Origin: GCA-2733415 sp965178655
Lineage (GTDB): Bacteria > Bacteroidota > Bacteroidia > Flavobacteriales > Flavobacteriaceae
DNA length: 64,000 bases
Assembly (NCBI GenBank): GCA_965178655.1
Contig: OZ238266.1
Coordinates: 1,364,001 to 1,428,000 of the forward strand
Direction: 5' to 3'
Shown here: piece by piece, positions 17,088-26,386 of the stretch
Numbering within the stretch: position 1 is the stretch's first letter
Layout of the letters: each line of letters opens with the position of its first letter
Translations under genes and position numbers: made by a program
The notes under the pieces: model-generated
What the model saw: only the letters and a program-made list of their open reading frames with translations
Databases searched by the model: none
What the model was told of the DNA's origin: nothing

Positions 17088-18392
17088 TTATTTTGTAGTT
17101 AAAAAATGATAGTATGTAACGGCATAGTTGTATGCAAAAACGGTTTGGTAATATTGTAATTCCGCTTTGGCGTATTGTGTTTCACTATGTAATAAGTCTA
17201 TTGTCTTTTCAAGTCCTTCTTTAAATCTATTTTTGCGTATTCGCAAAGCCTCTTTAGCATATGTCAAGGCATTTTGGGTAAGTGCTAATTGATTCTTTGT
17301 GCTAGAAACTAGGTTGTTGGCATGACTTAGTTCAATAGCGCTTTTAGAAAGATATTGTTCATATTCAAAAGTTGCTTTTTTGTACATGGCAGTACTTTTT
17401 TTAGTTTTTCCAAAGCGCTTACCACCATTTAAGATATCCCAGCTTAATTGTGCACCAAATACATACCCGTTAGCGGTGCCTTTAAAAGGGCTATCGGCAT
17501 GTAGGTCATAACTTCCAAAAGCATTTAGCCGTGGTAAAAAGCGCATTTTATCGGCAGTATTCATCGCCTTATAAGCTTTTTTTGAAAAAGACATGGCTTT
17601 AATGTCTGCACGCTCAGTAATATCACTAACCGTTTGTGATGCTGTTGTGTTATAGGGTGCTAACGCTGTTGTAGGAAGGTATTGTGTTCCGTTACTATCA
17701 TTCATTAAAAACGATAAATAGTTAGAGGCTTTTGCTATAGTATTGTTTGCAATCTGTAATTGGTTTTCAAGTTCAGATACACGTAGATTAACCGCCAGCA
17801 CATCAGCATACTGAATAAGTCCTTGCTCATGACTTATTTTGGCTAGTTTTTGTGTTTCTATTGCAGTAAGAATAGCCTTGTCTATTACAGCAAGTGATTT
17901 ATAAGCCAATTGCAATTGCATATAGCTTTTCTTGACTTCAAAGTTGAGGTATTCGGCATTTCGTTGGTCTTTTAAGCGAATGGCTTCTACGGTGTTTTTA
18001 GCGGCATTACGCTGATAAAGGCCATCAATATTTATGAGCGGCTGTAATACACTTATTTGAGTGCTATAATTTCTGGTTTCGGCAGGGTTGTTTAATAGTG
18101 TAGGGTTAAAATCGGCAGCAGTTAAAATTGCTTGATTTAGTTTGGCACCAAATGCCATTAACGGATTATTTGTTGTGATTCCTGTATGCGATGCAGTAAT
18201 TTGAGGTATGAATAAGGCGTTACTTTGTCTGTAGTCACCTTGTGCAGCAGCTATTTCTTGCGCAGAAATTTTTAACCCAATATTTTGATTGCTTGCTTTT
18301 TTAAGCGCGTCTGCTATTGTAATGGGTTGCTGGGCTTGTAATGTAAAGCTTGTAATAATAAATAATAATACGAGCTGTTTTAAATGTTCCAT
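17088..18392 (-). CDS. TolC-family outer-membrane efflux channel
   Basis: About 434 aa from the ATG at 18392 (MEHLKQLVLLFIITSFTLQAQ signal peptide). The more upstream ATG at 18416 lies inside the -7 promoter element and is rejected. It contains two OEP repeats of long amphipathic helices with conserved short strands (LGLKISAQEIAAAQGDYRQS..; GAQLSWDILNGGKRFGKTKK). It forms the trimeric exit duct of the RND system and is the first gene of its operon. Confidence 0.92.
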   Translation of the reverse strand: MEHLKQLVLLFIITSFTLQAQQPITIADALKKASNQNIGLKISAQEIAAAQGDYRQSNALFIPQITASHTGITTNNPLMAFGAKLNQAILTAADFNPTLLNNPAETRNYSTQISVLQPLINIDGLYQRNAAKNTVEAIRLKDQRNAEYLNFEVKKSYMQLQLAYKSLAVIDKAILTAIETQKLAKISHEQGLIQYADVLAVNLRVSELENQLQIANNTIAKASNYLSFLMNDSNGTQYLPTTALAPYNTTASQTVSDITERADIKAMSFSKKAYKAMNTADKMRFLPRLNAFGSYDLHADSPFKGTANGYVFGAQLSWDILNGGKRFGKTKKSTAMYKKATFEYEQYLSKSAIELSHANNLVSSTKNQLALTQNALTYAKEALRIRKNRFKEGLEKTIDLLHSETQYAKAELQYYQTVFAYNYAVTYYHFLTTK

Positions 18393-18413
18393 AGGTATTG
18401 TATTTGTACAATG

Positions 18414-18421
18414 CAAAGGTA
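18414..18421 (-). promoter_or_regulatory. Promoter -7 element of the efflux operon
   Basis: On the minus strand this reads TACCTTTG, a perfect TAnnTTTG match, about 22 bp before the ATG at 18392. A TTTG lies about 26 nt upstream (18451-18448), slightly far for the -33 box. It fixes the TolC start downstream of 18414. Confidence 0.55.
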
Positions 18422-18479
18422 TGGTGACGGAACAGGGCTATCAGTAACAAAGGTTACTTAAAGGATTTAATGTGTCATT

Positions 18480-18921
18480 GTACTGTCATTACAAGGAGCA
18501 TAGCGACGCGGCAATCTCTTCTTTGCTTGTCACCTTGGACTGGTTTCAGGGTCTAGGTATTGTAATTTATTTTTTGTGAATTGAGATGCTTCGACACACT
18601 TCGACAAGCTCAGTGTAAAAGTTCAGCATGACAAGTAGTTTGATGCTTACCCATTGCTTGTCTTTCTCGCGTAGGCGGGAATCCAAAACTTCAGTATTCA
18701 GTATTCAGTATTTAGAATTGATTTTGTCATTCCGAACTTGTTTCGGAATCTATGTAAGTATTGATTTCTAGTATCTAGCGCCTTTTCGCTTCTGCCTAAT
18801 GTCTTTTCGCTAATTTCTACACATGTTGAGACTGCTTCATTTCGTTGCACTTCATTCGCAGAGACACAGTACTGCTGTCATTGTGTTGTCTTTTCGAGCG
18901 TAGCGCGGCAATCTGTCTTCG
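18480..18921. repeat. Gene-free intergenic region of scrambled palindromic repeat fragments
   Basis: No ORF. The stretch is a patchwork of short motifs: AGCATAGCGACGCGGCAATC (about 18497-18516), CACTTCGACAAGCTCAGTG (about 18597-18615), GCGTAGGCGGGAATCC, a perfect 8-bp hairpin ATTCCGAA..TTCGGAAT at about 18728-18748, and CGAGCGTAGCGCGGCAATC at about 18896-18914. Similar fragments are widespread between genes in flavobacterial genomes. Part of it may serve as a bidirectional terminator. Confidence 0.65.
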
Positions 18922-20283
18922 CTAAGACTCAGAAATAACCAAAGCCACAACCTCCTCAATTTTTGACACTAAAACAGGGCGTATTTTTAAATTTTTGACA
19001 CTAATTTTATTGTGTTTAGAGACAACTATTGTAGTAAATCCTAGCTTTTCGGCTTCTAGAATACGTTGGTCAATTTTGTTTACAGGGCGTATTTCTCCAG
19101 ACAAGCCCACCTCTCCGGCAAAGCACATGGTTTTTGCAATGGTATGCTCGTCATTGCTAGATAGTATGGCGGCAATTACAGCCAAATCTATTGCAGGGTC
19201 ATCTATAGAAAGTCCCCCAGTAATGTTTAAAAACACGTCTTTTGCACCAAGTTTAAATCCTGCTCGTTTTTCTAAAACAGCAAGTAACATATTTAGTCGC
19301 TTACTATTGTATCCGGTACTACTGCGTTGCGGTGTGCCGTAAACAGCAGTGCTTACAAGCGCTTGAATTTCTACCAATAATGCACGTGTACCTTCTAGGG
19401 TTACTGCAATAGCATTACCACTTAGCGGACTGGTGTTTTTAGACAGCAATATTTCCGAAGGGTTTTTGACTTCTCGTAATCCGTTGCTAAGCATTTCAAA
19501 AATGCCAATTTCTTGGGTAGAGCCAAACCTGTTTTTAATAGCGCGTAGTATGCGGTATACATGATTTCTATCGCCTTCAAACTGAAGAACGGTGTCTACC
19601 ATGTGTTCTAATATTTTGGGGCCAGCAATATGCCCATCTTTTGTAATATGCCCGATTAATAAAACCGGAGTATTGGTTTCTTTAGCAAAAGAGGTAAGCT
19701 CTGCAGTACACTCTTTAATTTGCGAAATACTTCCGGCAGAAGACTCTATATAGTCACTATGCAGTGTTTGTATAGAGTCAATAACCACAAAATCTGGTTG
19801 TAATAATTCAATTTGTTTAAAAATGTTTTGGGTTTTTGTTTCGGTTAAAACGTAGCAATTATTATCTTTTGTGGTAATGCGTTCGGCACGTAGTTTTATT
19901 TGTTGTGCACTTTCTTCACCAGAAACATATAATGTTTTGCAAGACAGTTTTAAGGCAAGCTGTAATAGTAGGGTAGACTTCCCAATTCCAGGTTCTCCAC
20001 CAAGTAAGGTAAGTGATCCAGGTACTATTCCGCCACCAAGTACACTATTAAACTCTTGACTGGTTGTTTTTAAACGGCTTGTTTGTACGCTGTTAATTTC
20101 CGCCACTTTAACAGGACTAGAAACAATGTTTTTACTGCCAGTATCCCAGCTTTTCTTGGTTTTTTTTTGAACAATTGTTTCACTTAAGGTGTTCCATTCG
20201 TTACAAGAAGAACATTGTCCTTGCCATTTGGCAAATGAAGTGCCACAATTTGTACAGTTAAAAGAGGTTGTTGCTTTTGCCAT
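18922..20283 (-). CDS. radA: DNA repair protein RadA
   Basis: 453 aa, the usual family length. The N-terminal zinc finger is CTNCGTSFAKWQGQCSSC, the Walker A is GGEPGIGKSTLLLQ (about residue 90), Walker B sits in PDFVVIDSIQTL, and the RadA-specific KNRFG motif is in AIKNRFGS. The C-terminal Lon-like domain has GGLSIDDPAIDLAVIAAIL. RadA is a hexameric helicase acting in branch migration and recombinational repair. It is the last gene of the panC-panD run, 3 bp after the esterase-like gene. Confidence 0.97.
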   Translation of the reverse strand: MAKATTSFNCTNCGTSFAKWQGQCSSCNEWNTLSETIVQKKTKKSWDTGSKNIVSSPVKVAEINSVQTSRLKTTSQEFNSVLGGGIVPGSLTLLGGEPGIGKSTLLLQLALKLSCKTLYVSGEESAQQIKLRAERITTKDNNCYVLTETKTQNIFKQIELLQPDFVVIDSIQTLHSDYIESSAGSISQIKECTAELTSFAKETNTPVLLIGHITKDGHIAGPKILEHMVDTVLQFEGDRNHVYRILRAIKNRFGSTQEIGIFEMLSNGLREVKNPSEILLSKNTSPLSGNAIAVTLEGTRALLVEIQALVSTAVYGTPQRSSTGYNSKRLNMLLAVLEKRAGFKLGAKDVFLNITGGLSIDDPAIDLAVIAAILSSNDEHTIAKTMCFAGEVGLSGEIRPVNKIDQRILEAEKLGFTTIVVSKHNKISVKNLKIRPVLVSKIEEVVALVISES

Positions 20284-20286
20284 AAT

Positions 20287-21429
20287 TTAGTATCCAAAAT
20301 CGACTTTTAGTTGTTCTGCGTAATACAGCATGTCTTCTTTGGTAAATTGCCCAATTTCTTCCATAATATATGCCGCATTATAAGCTTTAATTGCTTTTTT
20401 AGGGTGCCCTGTTTTTTCATGAAACAATGCAGTATAGTATAAGCTTAACATTGTTCCGGGATAATCTTTTTTGGCGCGTTTTGCTAAAGACTTTAGGGTT
20501 TCCCAGTCTTCCTTTTTTAGTATAGCACTTTGGGCAGCCATATAATCCGATACTCTAATTTTTTTAGTCTGTTGGTATAACAGTTGTATGCTGTCGTATT
20601 TTTGTATTAGGTAGTCGTGCGCAGTACCGTCTTTAAACGGTAACAGCTTTTCGTTATACTCCTTTTTATCAATAGCGCTATAGATATCATAAAACGATTC
20701 AAAAGCAGTAGGAATAGCATGGCTTACTATTTGATAGTGCGATTTTTTATCGAAAGAATTAAACTGGTATCTAAAATTTTTGTTTGAAATGGTATCAAGG
20801 TTTTTGTGTAAAGAGTCTATAGCTATACGGTGTTTTTTGCTATCGCTATTAGAAGTAGATAGAGCATAGAACACAGGTGTTTCTAGCGCTGAAAATTGCG
20901 CTTGCAATCGGTCGTTCATTTTAGGGGTAAACTTTGGGCTAATAGCAATGTAGGCGTTAAATACAGGGTTTTCTTTAAATAAGTAAAAGTGTAAAAAATT
21001 TGCCGAATAGCCGTGTCCAATAATAGTTCTAAAATCGGTTGTTTGGTATTTTTTGTCAATAAAATCGAGAAGTTCAAAGTATAGAAACTCAAAAAAAACA
21101 AGCCCTGTTCTTGAGGGCAGTTCATTAACCTCATCGGTGTTAAAGTCTAGGCTTTTTGTTTTGGATTGATTGATGCCAACAACTATTGATGGTGGCATGT
21201 CGTCCCAGTAGGTATAATAATCAGATATTCCGGCAACAGGCTCAAAGAGGTAGTCGCCATCTAAGACCACAATTACAGGGTATTGTTTATTGCGATCATA
21301 ATTTCGGGGTAATTGTATTTTTAATTGTACAATAGTACCATCTGGTCTCTCAATGGTAGCGTATTTTGTTTGTGCATTAGCATATAAATGGCTAAAAATA
21401 AAGATAAAAAGTAACGCGTATTTTTTCAT
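20287..21429 (-). CDS. Exported esterase-like alpha/beta-hydrolase with lost nucleophile
   Basis: About 380 aa from the ATG at 21429 (MKKYALLFIFIFSHLYANAQ signal peptide); the frame is open to 21456. Residues 25-260 resemble the Fes/IroE-type putative esterase fold (YPVIVVLDGDYLFEP, PPSIVVGINQ, IIGHGYSANF). The nucleophile elbow that is normally GHSxGG reads GHGYSAN, so the canonical Ser is absent unless the following Ser substitutes. The C-terminal 100 residues look like TPR-type helices (ALFHEKTGHPKKAIKAYNAAY). The function is unknown; a binding role is possible. Confidence 0.75.
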   Translation of the reverse strand: MKKYALLFIFIFSHLYANAQTKYATIERPDGTIVQLKIQLPRNYDRNKQYPVIVVLDGDYLFEPVAGISDYYTYWDDMPPSIVVGINQSKTKSLDFNTDEVNELPSRTGLVFFEFLYFELLDFIDKKYQTTDFRTIIGHGYSANFLHFYLFKENPVFNAYIAISPKFTPKMNDRLQAQFSALETPVFYALSTSNSDSKKHRIAIDSLHKNLDTISNKNFRYQFNSFDKKSHYQIVSHAIPTAFESFYDIYSAIDKKEYNEKLLPFKDGTAHDYLIQKYDSIQLLYQQTKKIRVSDYMAAQSAILKKEDWETLKSLAKRAKKDYPGTMLSLYYTALFHEKTGHPKKAIKAYNAAYIMEEIGQFTKEDMLYYAEQLKVDFGY

Positions 21430-21466
21430 GTGCATGGGGTAACAATAGTATTGCACAATATACGGT

Positions 21467-22459
21467 TTATTTTATTCTATTGTATATCGGAAGAAAGAAG
21501 AATGAACAAATTCCTAGAATAGTAGTTAGTGCCGTTTGTGCCGTCCACATAATCCATCCAATTGCAAGGCCACTTTGCATGCTAATATCAAAAACCGATA
21601 ATGTTTCTTGTATAACTAGCGGGTAGCTTCCTAAGCCACCATTGGTGGTTGCTATGGTTAATGACCCTGTTACAAAAGAAATTAGCGCAGGGGCAAGGCT
21701 GCTATTTCTGGTTTCTTCTATGGTAAAAAATATAGCATAAAACATTAGCAGATACATTGTCCAGATAAAAACAGTATGAAAAATAAAGGCGCCTCTTTTT
21801 TTCATAGACAAGATGGTAAGCACACCTTCCTTTAGGCCTATAACAAATGTTTTTATTTTTGTGGTAAACGCATTTTTAAATTTACGCAGTAATTGTCTTA
21901 TTCCAAAAACAAGAAGTAAGATAATTATAATAATTCCTCCGGCTTTTTGTGGGTGGCTACTTATTTTTTCAATTAAAAAGTTGCTGCTTTCGGTAAGTAA
22001 GAATAGAATGCTATCAAAATGAACAAATAAAGCAATCAGAATAATAATTAAGCCCATGATTACATCGGCAATACGTTCGGCAACAATAGTTCCAAAAGCT
22101 TTTTCAAACGGCACACCTTCATAAGTGGTAAGGGTGGTTGCACGAAGAATTTCGCCAGAACGAGGAATTCCTAGGTTGGCAAAATAAGCAATAATAACAG
22201 CCATTAGGCTATTTAAGAATTTTGGAGAGTAACCTAGTGGGGCCAGTGTAAATTTCCATCGGTATGCCCTAGAGCAGTGGCTTAAAAATCCAAGAAAAAC
22301 GGAAACACCTACCCAAAAGTAGTCTGCTTCTCTAATGTATCTAATTACGGTAGCCCTGTCTGTGGGGGATGTTTTGTTGTAGGTAAGCCAAATTAAAAAA
22401 ATACCAAAAGCTATTGGTATAATAGTCTTTGCTGCTTTTATGAGGGTGCCTTTTTTCAA
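21467..22459 (-). CDS. Lysylphosphatidylglycerol synthase-type TM (UPF0104) protein
   Basis: 330 aa with about eight membrane segments. The family patterns VFLGFLSHCSRAYRWKFTLAPLG, NLGIPRSGEILRATTL and TNGGLGSYPL are visible. The family corresponds to the flippase half of MprF-type proteins but lacks the soluble aminoacyl-transferase domain, so lipid flipping is only an inference. It sits 3 bp after panD and 37 bp before the esterase-like gene on the same strand. Confidence 0.85.
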   Translation of the reverse strand: MKKGTLIKAAKTIIPIAFGIFLIWLTYNKTSPTDRATVIRYIREADYFWVGVSVFLGFLSHCSRAYRWKFTLAPLGYSPKFLNSLMAVIIAYFANLGIPRSGEILRATTLTTYEGVPFEKAFGTIVAERIADVIMGLIIILIALFVHFDSILFLLTESSNFLIEKISSHPQKAGGIIIIILLLVFGIRQLLRKFKNAFTTKIKTFVIGLKEGVLTILSMKKRGAFIFHTVFIWTMYLLMFYAIFFTIEETRNSSLAPALISFVTGSLTIATTNGGLGSYPLVIQETLSVFDISMQSGLAIGWIMWTAQTALTTILGICSFFFLPIYNRIK

Positions 22460-22462
22460 AAA

Positions 22463-22813
22463 TTAGCGTAATAAGTTAGTGTCTTCATTAGGGAATACTA
22501 ATGATGGGCTAAAGCTTTTGGCGTCTTTAATATCCATCATAGCGTAAGTAATTAGAATAAGCACATCTCCTTTAGCTACTTTTCTTGCTGCAGCACCATT
22601 TAATGTAATTTCTCCAGAATGTCTTGGTCCTGGAATAGCGTATGTTTCTAGGCGCTCACCATTGTTATTGTTTACAATTTGAACTTTTTCGCCTTGCACA
22701 ATATTTGCGGCATCCATTAAGTCTTCGTCAATAGTAATGCTTCCTATATAATTTAGGTCGGCACCAGTAACTTTTACTCGATGAATTTTTGATTTTACTA
22801 CGTGTACTAACAT
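22463..22813 (-). CDS. panD: Aspartate 1-decarboxylase (proenzyme)
   Basis: 116 aa from ATG 22813. Starting here places the self-cleavage dipeptide Gly24-Ser25 (YIGSIT) exactly where the family has it; the longer frame from 22822 is rejected. The enzyme is pyruvoyl-dependent and makes beta-alanine from aspartate for pantothenate synthesis. The conserved TYAIPGPRHSGEI and GAAARKV segments are intact. It is 14 bp downstream of panC, forming a two-gene pantothenate unit. Confidence 0.97.
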   Translation of the reverse strand: MLVHVVKSKIHRVKVTGADLNYIGSITIDEDLMDAANIVQGEKVQIVNNNNGERLETYAIPGPRHSGEITLNGAAARKVAKGDVLILITYAMMDIKDAKSFSPSLVFPNEDTNLLR

Positions 22814-22827
22814 GGGGTGCAAATATA

Positions 22828-23676
22828 TTAATTTAATGCAATATTATCTATTAATCTGATGTTATCAATAAATGCGGCTACAAAAATACGATATTTTTGA
22901 TTTACAGCACGTTTTGTTTCGGTTTTTAATGTATTGCTATTGGCAATTGAAACATACTCTAGGCTTAGTGTAGGGTGTTGTTTAAACTGCTCTGTAATCC
23001 ATTGTTCAATAGTTAAAAAAGACATTGTTTCTGCCATTTTTTTAGCAGATTCTAGCGTTTTTATAATAAAAACAGCATCGTTTTTAGCGGTGTCGGACAA
23101 TCGTTTATTGCGAGAACTCATAGCTAGGCCGGAAGGCTCTCTAAAAATAGGGCAGCCAATAATATGGGTGCTAAAATTATATTTTTCTGTGAGTTTTTGA
23201 ATAATGCGCAATTGTTGGTAATCTTTCTCTCCAAAATAAGCATTTGTGGGTTGTAGTAAGGTAAAAAATAGGTCAATAATAGTTCCTACGCCGTTAAAGT
23301 GTCCGGGGCGATGTTTGCCTTCCATTTCATGCTCTAGACCATCAAATGTATATGTTTTTGAAGACACATTGTTGCTGTATAACACCTCTGGTGTTGGGGT
23401 AAAAAGAATAATGTTTTTATTAAGGGATTTTAAAAGCGCAATATCTGCCTCAATTGTTCTGGGGTAATTAGTTAGATCTGCGGCATTGTTAAACTGTGTA
23501 GGGTTTACAAAAATGCTAACAATGGTAACATCATTCTCTGTTGCAGACTGTGTTATTAATGACGCGTGCCCTTGGTGTAATGCCCCCATAGTAGGTACAA
23601 ACCCAGTTTTTGCGCCTTGTAACTTGTAGGGTTTTAACGCTAATAAAACCTCTTTTTTTGTGGTACAAATAGTCAT
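22828..23676 (-). CDS. panC: Pantothenate synthetase
   Basis: 282 aa from ATG 23676, the normal length. The upstream ATG at 23727 lies beyond the promoter element and is rejected. It carries FVPTMGALHQGHASLI (HIGH-type nucleotidyl motif), IFVNPTQFN, FFGEKDYQQL-like YFGEKDYQQLRII, and the late AMSSRNKRL motif. It condenses pantoate with beta-alanine using ATP in the cytoplasm. It is the first gene of a minus-strand run with panD, the flippase-like, esterase-like and radA genes. Confidence 0.97.
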   Translation of the reverse strand: MTICTTKKEVLLALKPYKLQGAKTGFVPTMGALHQGHASLITQSATENDVTIVSIFVNPTQFNNAADLTNYPRTIEADIALLKSLNKNIILFTPTPEVLYSNNVSSKTYTFDGLEHEMEGKHRPGHFNGVGTIIDLFFTLLQPTNAYFGEKDYQQLRIIQKLTEKYNFSTHIIGCPIFREPSGLAMSSRNKRLSDTAKNDAVFIIKTLESAKKMAETMSFLTIEQWITEQFKQHPTLSLEYVSIANSNTLKTETKRAVNQKYRIFVAAFIDNIRLIDNIALN

Positions 23677-23698
23677 GTTTCTCACCTTAAATACGGGG

Positions 23699-23727
23699 CA
23701 AATGTAATGTATTAGATTTAATACCAA
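23699..23727 (-). promoter_or_regulatory. panC operon promoter candidate
   Basis: The minus strand carries a perfect -7 element TACATTTG (23706-23699) and a TTG (23727-23725) 18 nt upstream. The ATG at 23676 is 22 bp downstream. Confidence 0.6.
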
Positions 23728-23868
23728 TTTATTTTTTAATCGTTTTTAAAAATTGAATTATTTTATAATTTTTCAAAAACGATAAAGTGGCATAGGGTAC
23801 ATGATAAAATTTTGTTTAAAACAGCTTTGATATCAAGATATTGATAGTGAAATGTCGCTTAAATTTTG

Positions 23869-23876
23869 TAAATTTG
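23869..23876 (+). promoter_or_regulatory. -7 promoter element of glycogen-synthase-like gene
   Basis: TAAATTTG matches TAnnTTTG, about 93 bp upstream of the ATG at 23970. A TTG lies at 23841-23843, somewhat far for -33. The region is divergent with the panC promoter. Confidence 0.5.
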
Positions 23877-23969
23877 CAAGGTTTTGAATAAATGAACTAT
23901 ATAAGATTATAAAAAAGACAATTTATAGTTATTTTTGTCGAGACACCAAAAAAATAAAAAAAAGATACA

Positions 23970-24791
23970 ATGAAAGATAAGAGGGTTTTATTTATTTCGT
24001 CAGAAGTAATGCCGTATTTACCAGAAACTGAAATTTCTTCAAATTCATTTCAGGCTGCAAAAATGGTAAATTCAGTAGGTGGGCAAACACGTATTTTCAT
24101 GCCTCGTTTTGGGAACATTAATGAGCGTAGACATCAGTTGCATGAGGTAATTCGTTTATCAGGAATGAACTTGGTTATTAATGACATGGATATGCCGTTA
24201 ATAATTAAAGTAGCATCAATACCAAGAGAGCGCATGCAAGTGTACTTTATTGATAACGAAGAGTATTTTAAGCGCAAGGCAACATTTACAGATGAAGATG
24301 GTGCATTGTTCTCAGACAACGATGAGCGTGCTATCTTTTTTGCAAAAGGCGTTATAGAAACGGTAAAGAAATTAAACTGGGCACCAGATATTATTCATGT
24401 GCATGGATGGATGGCTTCTTTATTGCCGCTATATTTAAAACAATATTTTAAAGACGAGCCATTATTCACAGAAAGTAAAGTTGTTACTTCTGTATATGCT
24501 GATGGTTTTGAAGGGGCGTTAAGTTCAGAATTGGCATCAAAAATTAAGTTTGATAAGGTTGATGAAAAAGCCTTAAAAATAATTAAAGAGCCAACATATT
24601 TAAATGTCATGAAATTAGCTTCTGAAAATTCCGATGGTATAATTCTTGCTTCAGAGAATGTTAATTCGGAGTTAATTGCATATGCTAAAGAATGTAAAAC
24701 ACCTACTTTAGATTATAAATCACCAGATGAGTTTGAATCGGCATATACTGCCTTTTACGAAAGCCTTTTGGAATCTAACGAATCGGAATAA
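23970..24791 (+). CDS. Glycogen/starch synthase N-terminal domain protein (GT5-like)
   Basis: 273 aa, only about half the length of GlgA. It has the N-terminal Rossmann part (VLFISSEVMPY, AKMVNSVGGQTRIFMPRFG, FFAKGVIETVKKLNWAPDIIHVHGWM), but the C-terminal nucleotide-sugar-binding domain is missing. The first helix lacks the usual KTGGL motif. Short proteins of this kind are conserved in Flavobacteria between panC and DUF4270/glmS; their role is not known. It is probably not a full glycogen synthase. The lipoprotein gene starts 1 bp after its stop. Confidence 0.85.
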   Translation: MKDKRVLFISSEVMPYLPETEISSNSFQAAKMVNSVGGQTRIFMPRFGNINERRHQLHEVIRLSGMNLVINDMDMPLIIKVASIPRERMQVYFIDNEEYFKRKATFTDEDGALFSDNDERAIFFAKGVIETVKKLNWAPDIIHVHGWMASLLPLYLKQYFKDEPLFTESKVVTSVYADGFEGALSSELASKIKFDKVDEKALKIIKEPTYLNVMKLASENSDGIILASENVNSELIAYAKECKTPTLDYKSPDEFESAYTAFYESLLESNESE

Positions 24792-24792
24792 A

Positions 24793-26310
24793 ATGATAAA
24801 AAAAACAAGCCCATATATCGTAATAGCCCTACTTGCAATAAGCATGGTCTCTTGCGATAAAGATTACAATACTATTGGTACAGGATTAGTAGATGAGGTG
24901 CACTTTAATATTGAGGAGCGCTCAGATTTTTCACTAAGCTCAGAAACCATTTCTTTAGGCGGAGATCACCCTGTACAAACCAACAACTTACCATATAATG
25001 TATTGGGTTATTATAATGACCCGGTGTACGGAACCACTACAGCAAGTATTCTTGCGCAAGTAGAGTTAAGCGATTACGGAATGGTGTTTGAAGATGATGC
25101 AGTACTTACAAAAGCGGTATTAAGTATACCATATTATAATGAACTAATTTCTTCAGATGAAGATGGTGTTGGTACTTATGAGTTAGACTCGGTTTATGGA
25201 GCAACAGCAATAAATCTAAAAATGTATAAGTCGGATTATTATTTAAATAATTTTGATCCAGACAGTAATTTCGAAGACATTCAAAAATACTATTCTAACG
25301 CACATAACCTAACAGGAATTGAAGGGCAGTTATTGTATGAAAACACAGATTTCTTACCTACAAATGAGGAGGTGCTAGTAACAGTGTTAGATGACAACGG
25401 AGAAGAAGATATTACTCGTTTAGCGCCTAGGCTACGAGATGAAACAAGTCTTGATTTGGCAGATTTTGCATGGATATTAGACCCTGCAAATACCGAAAAC
25501 ATATCTACAAGTAATAACTTTAGAAACTTTTATAGAGGTATGTATTTTAAAGCTACGGCTTTAGGAGCAGAAGGCGTGCTGGTAGGGTTAGATATGGGAG
25601 AAGTAGAAATAGAGCTAACCTATGAGTTTACAGATGAAGATGGAGAGCTACAGGAAGACACTATAAAAATGCTTTTTTACGGCAACACAATTAATACCTT
25701 CGATAACAACTTTACCTATACCCAAGACACCGATAAACTTTACTTAAAAGGCGGCGAAGGGGCTATGGCAATGATTACACTTTTTGCGCCAGATGAAGAA
25801 GGTTTTTCTGAAGAGCTAGAAGAGATTAAAGCAGAAAACTGGATTATTAACGACGCCTTTTTAGAATTTCATGTTGCCCAAGAAGTAACACAAGGAGGAG
25901 AAACGGAACCAGAACGAATTTTCTTATACAATATAGATGATGAGAAAGTATTGATAGATTATGTGTATGACCAGTCTGAGAATTCAGATGTCAATTTTTC
26001 AAAAACCAATCATTTAGGAAAACTCGAAAGAGATGACGATGGTAATGGCGTAAAATACAGCATTAACATTACAGAGCATCTAACAGATGTTATTAAAAAG
26101 GACTCTACAAATGTTAAGTTTGGTTTAGTGGTGTCTAATAATGTAAAAATAATAAACAACTCATCTATTAAGGATAGCGAAACACTTTTAAACGGTCCTA
26201 AATCGGTGTTATCTTCTTCAGTTAATGCACACCGTGGTACGGTGTTGTATAATGAAAATGCAATAGCGGAAGATAAAAAGTTGAAATTAAAAATGATATA
26301 CACCAAATAA
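24793..26310 (+). CDS. DUF4270 lipoprotein
   Basis: 505 aa from ATG 24793. The reading frame is open further upstream, but this start gives a lipoprotein signal (IALLAISMVSCDKD, Cys near residue 20). It is acidic, with several beta-rich segments; DUF4270 proteins are Bacteroidota envelope lipoproteins of unknown function. The sequence overlaps the conserved genomic neighbourhood glgA-like - DUF4270 - glmS and is followed by glmS after 76 bp. Confidence 0.85.
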   Translation: MIKKTSPYIVIALLAISMVSCDKDYNTIGTGLVDEVHFNIEERSDFSLSSETISLGGDHPVQTNNLPYNVLGYYNDPVYGTTTASILAQVELSDYGMVFEDDAVLTKAVLSIPYYNELISSDEDGVGTYELDSVYGATAINLKMYKSDYYLNNFDPDSNFEDIQKYYSNAHNLTGIEGQLLYENTDFLPTNEEVLVTVLDDNGEEDITRLAPRLRDETSLDLADFAWILDPANTENISTSNNFRNFYRGMYFKATALGAEGVLVGLDMGEVEIELTYEFTDEDGELQEDTIKMLFYGNTINTFDNNFTYTQDTDKLYLKGGEGAMAMITLFAPDEEGFSEELEEIKAENWIINDAFLEFHVAQEVTQGGETEPERIFLYNIDDEKVLIDYVYDQSENSDVNFSKTNHLGKLERDDDGNGVKYSINITEHLTDVIKKDSTNVKFGLVVSNNVKIINNSSIKDSETLLNGPKSVLSSSVNAHRGTVLYNENAIAEDKKLKLKMIYTK

Positions 26311-26386
26311 GCCACCAAAAAGGAGTTGTTTGTTTTTTTAGCAGAACAGCTTAAGGCGTGTATGGTAACAAAAATCAGCGTATAAT

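Noticed and set aside
26311..26386. glmS leader as a possible ribozyme or riboswitch
   Set aside because: The gap is only 76 bp and shows no recognisable ribozyme core.
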